Shown: positions 22,635-30,279 of the stretch, piece by piece
Position numbering within the stretch: the stretch's first letter is position 1
Layout: each line of letters begins with the position of its first letter
DNA from: Candidatus Nanoarchaeia archaeon
GTDB lineage: Archaea; Nanobdellota; Nanobdellia; SCGC-AAA011-G17; GW2011-AR17
Length of the DNA stretch: 35,644 nt
NCBI GenBank assembly: GCA_028706745.1
Contig: JAQTVM010000015.1
Coordinates: 1-35,644 of the forward strand
Direction of reading: 5' to 3'
Position numbers and translations under genes: made by a program
Notes under the pieces: model-generated
What the model saw: only the letters and a program-made list of their open reading frames with translations
Told to the model about the DNA's origin: nothing
Databases searched by the model: none

Positions 22635-24083
22635 TTATTCCAAAGCTGCTTTCTCTATAATTAATCTTCCGACGCACTCTGATTCCATCTTTATTTCTGC
22701 TTTCTCAATAATTATTTTCTTTTTAAAGAACGGAGCGTTAAGGACAAGGGATTCTGTCTCTCCACCCTCCCCTGCTATGTTCATGCCGTTCTTTTCGTTA
22801 ATCTTCACCAATTTGTCAATATCCTTCTCTGTAATAACTTTTCCAAGCCAGGACTTGTCCAAGCCGTCTGCGGCAACCGCCGTGAATATGAATTCAAAGC
22901 CATTTTCTATTAATTCTCTTAATTCTGTTTCCTGGTTCTTGTGCCAGAGCGGGGAGAATGATTTCAAGCCTAGCTTGTCTGCTATCTTTTGTATTCTGTC
23001 GCTCTGGTATTCTGAATACAATGCTCCTGTCACAATGCCTTCAATTTGGTACTGCTTTTTTGCCTTTCTTATTGCTTCTTCCAGGTCTTTAAGCTCTTCT
23101 TCCTTCTCGCCCTCTGTTTCGTGATACATTATTGGTATTTCCATTGCCTTTGATTGTAATTCTGTTATTTCAATTGCAGGAGTGTGGAACATGAACGAGT
23201 CCTTGTTTTTGCTTTTGATTGTGATTAAGCAGCTTATTTCGTGTTTTTGCTTTTGCATAAGGTGCAATGCATAGCAGCTGTCCTTGCCTGAGCTGAACAA
23301 GACTCCCAATTTCATTGGTTTTTTTAATAATGAGCTTAGGTATTCTGTTTTTGAAACTCCTTTTGCTAATTTCTCAATCGCCTTGTCTGCGTTGCTTCCG
23401 TACTGCGCTGCTTTCTTTGCTCTCATTGCTATAGCTTCTGGCACTCCCATGCTTATTGCTATCTGCCTTAGAATCAGTTTATTGTGCTCTCCTATTTTCT
23501 TTTCAGGCGGCAGGGATAATGCTAATTTGGCTAATTCTTCGTCCATGAAAGGCGATATTGCTGTCAAGTTGTTTGCTTCTGCTATTTTTGCATCCCTTAT
23601 GCAGTCTTTTGATTGGATAGCCAGGAAGTCTTTCCTGCAGTCCTTGTTAAGGGTGTTTGTTTTCTTGTATCTTGCATAGCCGCCAAACAATTCATCTGCG
23701 CCTGTGCCGTTTAAGACTACTTTTACGTCTTCTTTTGCCATTTCGCAGGCTGCGTACAATGGCATTGCAACGCCTATTTGGATTGGGTTTGAGTCGTTTA
23801 ATACTTGCAGGACTTTCTTTAGGGTTTGTTCCGGGTTTGCTATTCTTGTTTTTAACTTGAAGTTTAGGGCTTTTGCAGCTATTTGCGCTTTTTCTATGTC
23901 TTCTGCCTGGTTATCAAAGCCTGCTGTGTAGCATATGAAGTCTGCTTTTAGTTCCCTGCATATTCTTGCTATTAGTATTGAATCCAATCCACCTGAGAAG
24001 AGTATTCCGAATTTCTCTTTTGGGATTCTTGATTTTACTGCAGACATCAGTGCTTTCTTGACTTGTTCCAGTGAATTGTCCAT
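22635..24083 (-). CDS. Asparagine-synthetase-like domain fused to a Dph6/MJ0570-like ATP pyrophosphatase
   Basis: 482 residues with two PP-loops. Residues ~1-240 resemble the C-terminal (synthetase) domain of AsnB: FSGGLDS (29-35), NGTGADELFGGYARY (124-138) and ISPFMDEELAKLAL. Residues ~255-482 resemble the DUF71/Dph6 family: LFSSGKDSCYAL (261-272), IVTGALYSEYQSDRIQ, GFEFIFTAVAADGLD and the EGGETE signature. AsnB normally has an N-terminal glutaminase domain, which is absent. Dph6 amidates diphthine on EF2 using ammonia. The fusion suggests an ammonia-dependent amidating enzyme, but the substrate is not proven. A minus-strand TATA (plus GTTTATAAAT, 24108-24117) gives a leaderless start. Confidence 0.88.
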   Translation of the reverse strand: MDNSLEQVKKALMSAVKSRIPKEKFGILFSGGLDSILIARICRELKADFICYTAGFDNQAEDIEKAQIAAKALNFKLKTRIANPEQTLKKVLQVLNDSNPIQIGVAMPLYAACEMAKEDVKVVLNGTGADELFGGYARYKKTNTLNKDCRKDFLAIQSKDCIRDAKIAEANNLTAISPFMDEELAKLALSLPPEKKIGEHNKLILRQIAISMGVPEAIAMRAKKAAQYGSNADKAIEKLAKGVSKTEYLSSLLKKPMKLGVLFSSGKDSCYALHLMQKQKHEISCLITIKSKNKDSFMFHTPAIEITELQSKAMEIPIMYHETEGEKEEELKDLEEAIRKAKKQYQIEGIVTGALYSEYQSDRIQKIADKLGLKSFSPLWHKNQETELRELIENGFEFIFTAVAADGLDKSWLGKVITEKDIDKLVKINEKNGMNIAGEGGETESLVLNAPFFKKKIIIEKAEIKMESECVGRLIIEKAALE

Positions 24084-24171
24084 GGGGAGAAAGAGGAAAG
24101 AGGTGGTTTATAAATGTTGAGGGAAGGCAAATAGGAAGGCGAGCCTGCCGGCATTAAGTTTTTGAATCTAT

Positions 24172-24489
24172 TGTTTTTGCAACATTGTTTTACTTGAACT
24201 GCAAGCTATTTTCTTTAGGGATAAGGAGAAGCTTGTTGAGAAGGTTAAGGGAAGGTTGGGTGAAAAGTTAGGAGAAAATCAGAAAACTATCCAGAAAAGT
24301 TCGGAGAAAAGTTCGGAGAAAATATTAAGGATAATAAAGGAAAATAATGAAATTAGTGCAGAAGAAGTTGCAGGCAAGCTGGGGCTTTCCAGCAGAGCTG
24401 TTGAGAAGCAGATTGCAGGGCTAAAGAAGAAAGGGCTTTTGAAGCGCGCAGGCCCTGACAAGGGCGGGCACTGGGAAGCTGTTGAATAA
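24172..24489 (+). pseudogene. C-terminal HTH remnant of a larger protein (copy 1)
   Basis: The frame, open after a TGA ending at 24185 minus a few codons, has no credible start (only TTG 24256). It reads RDKEKLVEKVKGRLGEKLGE, then SSEKILRIIKENNEISAEEV and the winged-helix AGKLGLSSRAVEKQIAGLKK, ending KRAGPDKGGHWEAVE-stop. The order GEKLGENQ, then HTH, then GPDKGGxWE is the usual C-terminus of COG2865-type proteins (AlbA_2/divergent AAA-4 domain plus HTH), from memory. The N-terminal ATP-binding domain is gone. Two further decayed copies lie at ~25740-26083 and ~27620-27890. Confidence 0.6.
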
Positions 24490-24532
24490 GCGCTTTGAAA
24501 GCGACTGGAGAAAGAGGTAAAGGGAAAGGCGG

Positions 24533-24587
24533 ATAAGGGGCTCTACCCCTTATAATCCCCGCGGCAATTCGTGACGCAGTGCGTCAC
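24533..24587. terminator. Two hairpins at the 3' end of the DUF1016 gene
   Basis: The perfect palindrome GTGACGC-AGT-GCGTCAC (24571-24587) overlaps the DUF1016 stop codon. ATAAGGGG-CTCTA-CCCCTTAT (24533-24553) follows on that strand. Both could stop transcription or protect the mRNA 3' end. Confidence 0.5.
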
Positions 24588-25558
24588 ATTTCAACAACTT
24601 TTCTCAATTGTTCGGGAGAAGGCAGGCTGAGCATATATCTTGATGTAAATATCTGGTTGCTTATGCCTCCAAGCGCATATTTTATTTCAATGTTTTCGTT
24701 ATTGCGGGATAAGATTATGCCTATTGGTTCATTATCACCAATTGAATTAACCTTGGATTTAAAATAATTGAGATAAAGATTCATTTGCCCTATGTCTGCA
24801 TGGCTGCCTTTTATCTTTAAGTCTATAAGCACATAGCACCTTAGAGTCTTGTTATAAAATACCAAGTCTGCATAAAACTGCTTTTTGCCTATATTTATCC
24901 TGAACTGCCTTGCCACAAAGCTAAACCCCTTTCCCAATTCCAGCAGGAACATCTGGAGGTTTTTGATTATTCTTTCTTCAAGCTCTTTTTCAGAATAAGG
25001 CTCAGGCAGCTTTAGGAATTCAAGCACATAAGGGTCTTTTATTATATCTTCAGGCTTTTGAATGGCTTGCCCTGTTTGAGACAGCTGCAAAATTCCCCCT
25101 TGTCTTTTTCCTGCGAGTAACCTATGAATTAGTCCTGAATTTATCTGCCTTTTTAATTCTCTAACACTCCAATTCTCTTCAAAACACTGCTTTTCATAAA
25201 ATGCCTTTTCCAAATCGTCATTTATTGCTAATATCTCGACATAATGGCTCCAAGACAATTTCCGCGACAGTGTCGCGGAAATCTTAAAATTAGTATAAAA
25301 ACGCCTCATACGTTCAAGGTTATCAACAGAAAATCCCTTCCCATATTTCTGCTTAAGGTCATTAGACAGCATTTTCAGCAGCCTGCTTCCATATTTTGCC
25401 TTTAATTTTCCCCTCTGCTCAAACTCCACAATCCTTCTTCCTATCTGCCAATAAGTTTGTGTTATGGCTGCATTGACAGCAGACACAGCCTGCCTTCTGC
25501 CGCTTTCCAAAAGATTCCCTATCTCTGAAACAAGCAGGCTATAGCTCTCTTTTTTCAT
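24584..25558 (-). CDS. DUF1016/YhcG-type PD-(D/E)XK nuclease-like protein
   Basis: 324 residues, near family length. The N-terminal helical DUF1016 domain has TYWQIGRRIVEFEQRGKLKA, YGSRLLKMLSNDL and LSWSHYVEIL. The C-terminal nuclease-like domain has FSFVARQFRINIGKKQFYADLVFYN, LRCYVLIDLKIKG (D...D-x-K core) and HADIGQMNLYLNYF. Family members are common in mobile regions and are suspected DNA-processing nucleases; activity is unproven. The coding sequence contains a long perfect palindrome at 25260-25284. It lies between two HTH-remnant pseudogenes. The upstream promoter is weak by eye. Confidence 0.88.
   Translation of the reverse strand: MKKESYSLLVSEIGNLLESGRRQAVSAVNAAITQTYWQIGRRIVEFEQRGKLKAKYGSRLLKMLSNDLKQKYGKGFSVDNLERMRRFYTNFKISATLSRKLSWSHYVEILAINDDLEKAFYEKQCFEENWSVRELKRQINSGLIHRLLAGKRQGGILQLSQTGQAIQKPEDIIKDPYVLEFLKLPEPYSEKELEERIIKNLQMFLLELGKGFSFVARQFRINIGKKQFYADLVFYNKTLRCYVLIDLKIKGSHADIGQMNLYLNYFKSKVNSIGDNEPIGIILSRNNENIEIKYALGGISNQIFTSRYMLSLPSPEQLRKVVEM
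25260..25284. repeat. Palindrome inside the DUF1016 coding sequence
   Basis: Twelve-base arms ATTTCCGCGACA and TGTCGCGGAAAT around a single G. On the coding strand it specifies part of KISATLSRK just before the conserved LSWSHY block, so it is compatible with a working protein. Confidence 0.7.
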
Positions 25559-25597
25559 TATTTGAAGCTTGTTGCATCTTGTTCATAAACTCTTCGC

Positions 25598-25620
25598 CTG
25601 AAAAACACGTGTTTTTTCAG
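25598..25620. repeat. Hairpin related to the third stem of the tri-hairpin element
   Basis: CTGAAAAACAC / GTGTTTTTTCAG, one bulged base, lying ~40 bp upstream of the DUF1016 start. The outer CTGAAAA...TTTTCAG matches hairpin 3 at 26199-26221 and 27888-27912, with a different inner stem. Confidence 0.5.
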
Positions 25621-25739
25621 AGAAGTTGGAATATCTATTGGTTTGGTTGAAAAGGTTTCGGATTTTGATGATGGAATTAGGCGTTTTTCCGGCTTTTATG
25701 AAAGGCACTTTCTGCTTTACGTCGTCAAAGCTGGGCAGA

Positions 25740-26083
25740 GGAAGGTTGGGTGTAAAGTTGGGTGAAAGGTTGGGTGTAAATGAGGGATTAAATAAGGGAT
25801 TAAGTGAGGGATTATCTTTAAAACTGTGGAGAAAACTAGGGAGAAAATATTATCTGCCATCAAAGATAATCTGTCTATTACAACAGAAGAACTTGCTGAA
25901 AGATGCTCTTTGACGCTAAAAGGCATAGAATGGCAAATATCCGGGCTAAAGCAAGAAGGAATTATTAAGAGGATAGGCCCTGACAAGGGCACTGGGAAGT
26001 CGTTGAATAAGCGGGTTACTGCACTTGAAAACAACCCGCCGGACAGCTTTAGATTCAATAATAACAAGAAAGCCTGTCCTTAA
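25740..26083 (+). pseudogene. C-terminal HTH remnant (copy 2), frameshifted
   Basis: KVGVKLGERLGVNEGLNKGL is read in one frame from ~25738. After a frameshift near 25815-25825 the frame with VEKTREKILSAIKDN and the winged helix LAERCSLTLKGIEWQISGLK continues to KRIGPDKGTGKSLNKRV. Compared with copy 1 it lacks four bases after GACAAGGGC, so the native end GGHWExVE-stop is lost and the frame runs on to 26083. At least two inactivating changes make this a pseudogene. The stretch from 25971 onward, including the following tri-hairpin, is duplicated at 27629-27913. Confidence 0.6.
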
Positions 26084-26222
26084 GCCCTGAAACAGCCAAA
26101 GAGTGCATAACTGGCAGTAAGAAGAAGGATATGAATAAAGCGGATGGCTGCAGTGCAGCCATGGTATATTGGCAAAGCCCTGCGGGGCTTTGCGTGACCT
26201 GAAAAACTTTCAGTTTTTCAGA
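25971..26222 (+). repeat. Long direct repeat, copy A
   Basis: From GGATAGGCCCTGACAAGGGC through the tri-hairpin element. Matches 27629-27913 with scattered substitutions and a few indels (roughly 80% by eye over the first 110 bp and the last 80 bp, weaker between). Confidence 0.8.
26144..26221 (+). repeat. Tri-hairpin element, copy 1
   Basis: Three consecutive hairpins. Hairpin 1 is ATGGCTGC-AGT-GCAGCCAT (26144-26162), hairpin 2 is GCAAAGCCC-TGCG-GGGCTTTGC (26172-26193), and hairpin 3 has 10-bp arms CTGAAAAACT / AGTTTTTCAG (26199-26221). It sits between a decayed HTH gene and the convergent ATPase gene. Confidence 0.85.
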
Positions 26223-26244
26223 AAATGATATTTACGTATCCGGC

Positions 26245-27477
26245 TTATTTCTGCTCCAGGAGCCACTTCCATAGCGGCATAAACTTTATCTTTTTCTCCA
26301 TGCCGAACCAGCTTATTGTTTTCTCGCTTTCATCTTGTTCAGTTATAACGAGCAGATTATCGCACTTCAGCTCTCCGCTTGCCTTTATCAGCGCCCTTGT
26401 TTCCCGCTCAGGCATATCTGCGCAGGAAGCGCACATCTGAATAAGCTGCGCAACATTCTGCCCTTCCTTTACTGCAAAGTCCACTTCTTCCTGCTTTTCA
26501 TTTTTCCAATAATATACTTTTAATTCGCTGTTCAGCTCTTTCTTCTTAAGGGCTATTGCAACAAGATTCTCATAAAGCCTTCCCTTGTCAGGGGAAAGGG
26601 ACATTGATTTTGCATAAACAAGCCCGTTGTCTATGCAGTAAATTTTCTTGCCTGAATTTATGCTTTTCTTTGCGCTAAATGAGAGCCTGCTTATTGTGAA
26701 GAATAAAAACGTCTCTTCAAGAAACCCGAGATATCTTTCGGCGCTATGCACACTTTTGCATTTCGTTAATGTTGCGAGCGTATTGTAAGAAAACTCCCTT
26801 GCAATATTGGACAGAAGGTATAATGCAAGCCCTTCTATTGCCTGCGGCTTCCTTATCTTGTGCCTTTTCACTATGTCCTTGTATATCGTGGACGAGAGCA
26901 ATGCGGACAGGTATTCCTTGTAATCAATATTTTTTACCAGGGGCTCGGGATATCCGCCATATATCATGTATTGTTCAAGCCCTGCTCTTTTCTCGCTCTC
27001 CGTAAGCTCTTTTCCCTTGAAATCAAGAAACTCCGCAAAAGAAAAAGGCAGCAGGGTTATGGGAATGTGCCTGCCTGTAAGGTGCGATGCAAGCTCCATG
27101 CTTAACAAATTTGAGTTGCTGCCTGTAAGGACAAGCTTGTATCCCTGCCTTTGCAGGCGGTTTACAAACAGCTCCCATTTTGGCAGGTTTTGAATCTCGT
27201 CAAAGAAAATATATTTTGGGCTGCCGTATGCCTGGCTTATTGCATTTAGAATGTCATCATAATCCTTTGTTTCCGCAAGCTTTTCATCATCGAAATTGGC
27301 ATACCCGAAATTCTTCAGCGCATGCATCGCAAAAAACGACTTGCCTGCCCTTCTTGGGCCTGTAATCACGCGTATCATGTCGCCGCTTTCCTTAAGCTCT
27401 TGCTTTCTCTCTATGAATCTTTCCTGCAGCTTCTTTTCCAATTCCCTTTTTTGCATAAGTATTATGTCGTTTGCCAT
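26245..27477 (-). CDS. AAA_14/DUF4143-family ATPase
   Basis: 410 residues from the ATG at 27477 (MANDIILMQKRELEKKL); an in-frame GTG at 27495 is less likely. Walker A is TGPRRAGKSFF, Walker B is YIFFDEIQNLPKWE, and sensor 1 is LVLTGSNSNLLS. LLPFSFAEFL, YGGYPE and the C-terminal DUF4143 block with VYYWKNEKQEEVDFAV (D-x-A/V nuclease-like core) follow. Family members are widespread, multi-copy ATPases in archaea and in mobile regions, of unclear function. The gene is preceded by four copies of an AATGCACA-type repeat (27484-27609) that overlap its promoter. It is complete and shows no frame damage. Confidence 0.92.
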   Translation of the reverse strand: MANDIILMQKRELEKKLQERFIERKQELKESGDMIRVITGPRRAGKSFFAMHALKNFGYANFDDEKLAETKDYDDILNAISQAYGSPKYIFFDEIQNLPKWELFVNRLQRQGYKLVLTGSNSNLLSMELASHLTGRHIPITLLPFSFAEFLDFKGKELTESEKRAGLEQYMIYGGYPEPLVKNIDYKEYLSALLSSTIYKDIVKRHKIRKPQAIEGLALYLLSNIAREFSYNTLATLTKCKSVHSAERYLGFLEETFLFFTISRLSFSAKKSINSGKKIYCIDNGLVYAKSMSLSPDKGRLYENLVAIALKKKELNSELKVYYWKNEKQEEVDFAVKEGQNVAQLIQMCASCADMPERETRALIKASGELKCDNLLVITEQDESEKTISWFGMEKKIKFMPLWKWLLEQK

Positions 27478-27483
27478 AGGATA

Positions 27484-27609
27484 TTTATAATGCACAAAAG
27501 TTTATAAATTTATGCTTTATAATGCATAAAAACTACGACTTTTGATGTTTTAGGCTTTATAATTATTGTAATGCACAAAAGTAGCTATTATTGTGCATTA
27601 TAATGCACA
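27484..27609 (-). promoter_or_regulatory. Operator-like repeats in front of the ATPase gene
   Basis: TTTATAATGCACAAAAGT (27484-27501), TTTATAATGCATAAAAACT (27516-27534), ATTGTAATGCACAAAAGT (27565-27582) and the perfect 18-bp palindrome TGTGCATTATAATGCACA (27592-27609). The repeats include or flank TATA-like stretches (for example TTTATAAATTTA at 27501-27512), so a protein bound to them would control the ATPase promoter. Confidence 0.7.
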
Positions 27610-27891
27610 GAAATAGGCATTTTGAAAAGGATAGGCCCTGACAAGGGCACTGGGAAGTTGTTGAATAAGCGGGTTACTGCACTTGAAAACAACTCGCCGG
27701 ACAGCTTTAGATTCAGGAATAACAATAGAAAAAGAATTGCCCAAGCCCTGAAACAGGCAAGGAGCGGGAAGAAGAAGGATATAAAGAATAAAGAGGCAGA
27801 GAGAGCAGAGAAGAGAAAGGTAGAGAAAGCCAATGGCTGCAATGCAGCCATGGTGTATTGGCAAAGCCCCGCAGGGCTTTGCAGGACCTGA
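27610..27891 (+). pseudogene. C-terminal HTH-protein remnant (copy 3)
   Basis: Only the very end of the family remains, KRIGPDKGTGKLLNKRV, with the same four-base loss as copy 2. The out-of-frame extension ALENNSPDSFRFRNNNRKRI and a Lys/Glu-rich stretch follow, running through the tri-hairpin to a stop at 27891. The open frame of ~88 codons has no start with promoter or ribosome-binding support and is most simply a fossil. It belongs to the long direct repeat. Confidence 0.55.
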
Positions 27892-27913
27892 AAACCACGA
27901 AGTGGTTTTCAGA
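27629..27913 (+). repeat. Long direct repeat, copy B
   Basis: Matches 25971-26222; about 33 bp longer because of an A/G-rich insertion (AAAGAATAAAGAGGCAGAGA region, ~27780-27828) before the tri-hairpin. Confidence 0.8.
27833..27912 (+). repeat. Tri-hairpin element, copy 2
   Basis: Hairpin 1 is ATGGCTGC-AAT-GCAGCCAT (27833-27851), hairpin 2 is GCAAAGCCC-CGCA-GGGCTTTGC (27861-27882), and hairpin 3 has 11-bp arms CTGAAAACCAC / GTGGTTTTCAG (27888-27912). The linkers GGTGTATT and AGGA resemble those of copy 1. Confidence 0.85.
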
Positions 27914-27922
27914 AGAGATAGC

Positions 27923-28180
27923 TTAATGGACGATTTGTTTAAGATGGAGTAATATTTCTAAAAGTCTTTTACCTTTAGATGTTATTTCATAATCTACTTT
28001 TTGATGCCCTATATCATATTTAACGATAAAATTTTTATCTGCTAATTCCTTTAATACTGATTGTAATGTTGTATGAGATACCCTTGTTTTCCTAAACATA
28101 AGGTTATATTTGGATTTTTGAGTGTTCAATAGGTTAAGAATATCTACTATACACCTTACTTCTGCAAACTCAAATATCAT
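27923..28180 (-). CDS. Winged-helix transcriptional regulator
   Basis: 85 residues with a single winged-helix fold: helices around VDILNLLNTQKSKYNLMFRK, recognition helix SHTTLQSVLKELADKNFI, and wing VKYDIGHQKVDYEITSKGK. It resembles small archaeal HxlR/PadR-like or DUF-type wHTH regulators. It is divergent from the type III restriction-modification operon, with a 48-bp gap holding one TATA-like box and a 16-bp palindrome. So it probably controls mod-res expression and its own, analogous to R-M controller proteins (inference). Confidence 0.72.
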   Translation of the reverse strand: MIFEFAEVRCIVDILNLLNTQKSKYNLMFRKTRVSHTTLQSVLKELADKNFIVKYDIGHQKVDYEITSKGKRLLEILLHLKQIVH

Positions 28181-28198
28181 AAATAGATTTTGCCAACA

Positions 28199-28231
28199 TT
28201 TATAAATAAATACTACATCGATATATCGATG
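28199..28231. promoter_or_regulatory. Shared TATA box and palindromic operator of the regulator/mod pair
   Basis: TTTATAAATAAAT (28199-28211) lies ~25 nt from both the regulator ATG (28180, minus) and the mod ATG (28229, plus). The perfect palindrome CATCGATATATCGATG (28216-28231) covers the predicted mod start site, an ideal place for a dimeric repressor. Confidence 0.65.
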
Positions 28232-30277
28232 TTGATGACTGAAAAGGGTGAACCAGAAGATAAAAAGGTTGGTTTTAAGGAAAGAATATATACCTTGCTG
28301 AAAAAAGATTCTCGCCTCTGGAATGAAGAGACAAAAGAGTTTAATGATATTCTCTTAAAGGATTTGATTGATAAGCTGGATGAGAATATCCTTAATTTGC
28401 TTTTAAAAAATAAAGAAATGAAAGATAAGTTTTTTGTAAAGATTAATGACATTTTCGTATTAAAACAGAACGAGCTTAAGTTTTTCATTGATGAAAATAA
28501 ATTAGATAATTCTTATACACAATACAGGAATCAAATAGGGCTAAGAGCAGGCAATACTTTACTTTCAGAGCGGAATGAAACAGTTTTGGACTGGCCTTTT
28601 AAAGATTGCGTGCTTGAAGGCGGGATGACAAAAGAAGAAGAAAAAGACAGAAAAGAGGTATTTTTCAATGAAATTTTGGCAAAAGACGAAATTGATAGAC
28701 TTTTTGAACCAAAAGTATTAATCAATTGGAAGAGATATACTGCAAATGGGGAAGAAAAGGTAAAGGGGTTTAAGAGAGATGCAGATAGCACATTTCGCGA
28801 GAACTTGATTATTAAAGGTAATAATCTAATTGCATTACATAGTTTGAAAGAATTATTTAATCGAAAAATAAAATTAATATATATTGATGTTCCATTTAAT
28901 ACCGGTAATGATAGCTTTAGGTATAATGACCGATTTAATCATTCAACTTGGTTAACATTTATGAAAAATAGACTGGAGATTGCATTTTCTCTCCTCAAAG
29001 AAGAAGGAATTATATTTGTGCATATAGACGCAAGAGAACAAGCGTATCTCAAGGTTTTAATGGATAATATCTTTTCCAGAGATAATTTTTTAAGTAATAT
29101 TACACTTAAATCTAAAGCGGGCGGGGGTGTTGGACAAGAGAGTTTCTTATTTGATGTATGTGAATATATCCTAGTTTATGCAAAAAATAAAAATCTAGCC
29201 AAAAATAATATTAAATTTATCAAAACAATACTAAATGATAAAACTAAAAAAGTATACAATCTTATTTTAAATAATCTAGGGCACGAAAAGCACGTAAGTG
29301 ATATAGATGGAGGTAATGTTGGAAAAATCAGAGTATATACTCACGAGGATTATAGCGTAACTAAACTTCCTGAACAAGAAAGAACTGAGAATAATTATTA
29401 TGGGTATTTTGAAAAAATATTTAGAACAACTAACCCTCAAGGAGGATTAATGCAAAGAGTAATGCCCCAAATATCCTCAAAAGGCTTAGTTTCTATAGAA
29501 TATATTCCTACAAAAGGGAGATCAGCTGGTAAAAAATATAGGTATTATTTCCTAGATGGCTCATTAATTGTTTGGTTAAAAGATAGTGCAATAAAAAATG
29601 AAGAAGAGAAAAGAGTGTATAAATTAGTTAAGAATGATAATCTATGGATAGAAAATTTACATCAGGGGATAGCAAAAGAAGGTGGCGTAGAATTAAAGGC
29701 AGGTAAAAAACCAGAAAAACTACTTAAAAAGATTATTGAGATTGCTACAATGCCCGGAGACATTATTCTTGATTATCATATTGGGTGCGGAACAACTTGT
29801 GCAGTTGCACATAAGCTTAATAGGCAATATATTGGTATAGAACAATTAGACTATGGTAAGAATGATTCTTTGATTAGATTAAAGAATGTAACTAAGGGAG
29901 ATACCACTGGGATCTCAAAAGAAGTAAATTGGAAGGGCGGAGGAAATTTTATTTATCTTGAACTTGCAAAATGGAACGAAGAAGCAAAAGAAAGAATTTT
30001 TAAAGCTAAGAACTTAAAAGAATTGGAAAAGTTATTTGTTGAGCTTTGCGAGCAATATTTTTTAGATTATAATGTAAAAGTTAAAGTTTTCAAAGAAAAG
30101 ACTCTCAAAGAAGAGAATTTTAAACAATTGGGGTTAGATAAACAAAAAGAACTATTCGTTGAAATGCTTGATATGAACCAAATGTATGTAAGTTTTAGCG
30201 AGCGAAATGACAAAAAATACCATTTCTCTAAGGAAGATATTGCTTTGAGTGAAGAATTTTATAAATCCAAAAGGTAG
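28229..30277 (+). CDS. mod: Type III restriction-modification system methyltransferase (Mod)
   Basis: 682 residues from the ATG at 28229 (a second ATG at 28235 is equally possible); an upstream TTG at 28190 would lie within the TATA region. Layout: N-terminal helical part, ENLIIKGNNLIALHSL, motif IV region YIDVPFNTGN (~218-227), then FMKNRLEIAFSLLKEEGIIFVHID and C-terminal motif I DYHIGCGTTCAVAHKL followed by YIGIEQLDYG. This is the beta-class N6-adenine methyltransferase order. Oddities are DVPF where the family has DPPF/DPPY, and CGTT in place of SGTT in motif I. It modifies the recognition site and gives the complex its specificity. The region is distinctly AT-rich, as is res, suggesting transfer. 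Confidence 0.93.
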   Translation: MLMTEKGEPEDKKVGFKERIYTLLKKDSRLWNEETKEFNDILLKDLIDKLDENILNLLLKNKEMKDKFFVKINDIFVLKQNELKFFIDENKLDNSYTQYRNQIGLRAGNTLLSERNETVLDWPFKDCVLEGGMTKEEEKDRKEVFFNEILAKDEIDRLFEPKVLINWKRYTANGEEKVKGFKRDADSTFRENLIIKGNNLIALHSLKELFNRKIKLIYIDVPFNTGNDSFRYNDRFNHSTWLTFMKNRLEIAFSLLKEEGIIFVHIDAREQAYLKVLMDNIFSRDNFLSNITLKSKAGGGVGQESFLFDVCEYILVYAKNKNLAKNNIKFIKTILNDKTKKVYNLILNNLGHEKHVSDIDGGNVGKIRVYTHEDYSVTKLPEQERTENNYYGYFEKIFRTTNPQGGLMQRVMPQISSKGLVSIEYIPTKGRSAGKKYRYYFLDGSLIVWLKDSAIKNEEEKRVYKLVKNDNLWIENLHQGIAKEGGVELKAGKKPEKLLKKIIEIATMPGDIILDYHIGCGTTCAVAHKLNRQYIGIEQLDYGKNDSLIRLKNVTKGDTTGISKEVNWKGGGNFIYLELAKWNEEAKERIFKAKNLKELEKLFVELCEQYFLDYNVKVKVFKEKTLKEENFKQLGLDKQKELFVEMLDMNQMYVSFSERNDKKYHFSKEDIALSEEFYKSKR

Positions 30278-30279
30278 GC

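Noticed and set aside
5858-24153. Shared 13-mer GCCTGCCGGCATT near 5860 and 24144
   Set aside because: Several such 13-mer pairs are expected by chance; no extended similarity.
1581-25730. 15-bp identity TTTACGTCGTCAAAG at 1581-1595 and 25716-25730
   Set aside because: A 15-mer shared once in a 35-kb window is near chance expectation, the flanks do not match, and the contexts are unrelated.
27622-27891. Open frame through the long direct repeat and tri-hairpin
   Set aside because: It begins in a frame-shifted gene end, lacks promoter or ribosome-binding support, and its end is read through hairpins.
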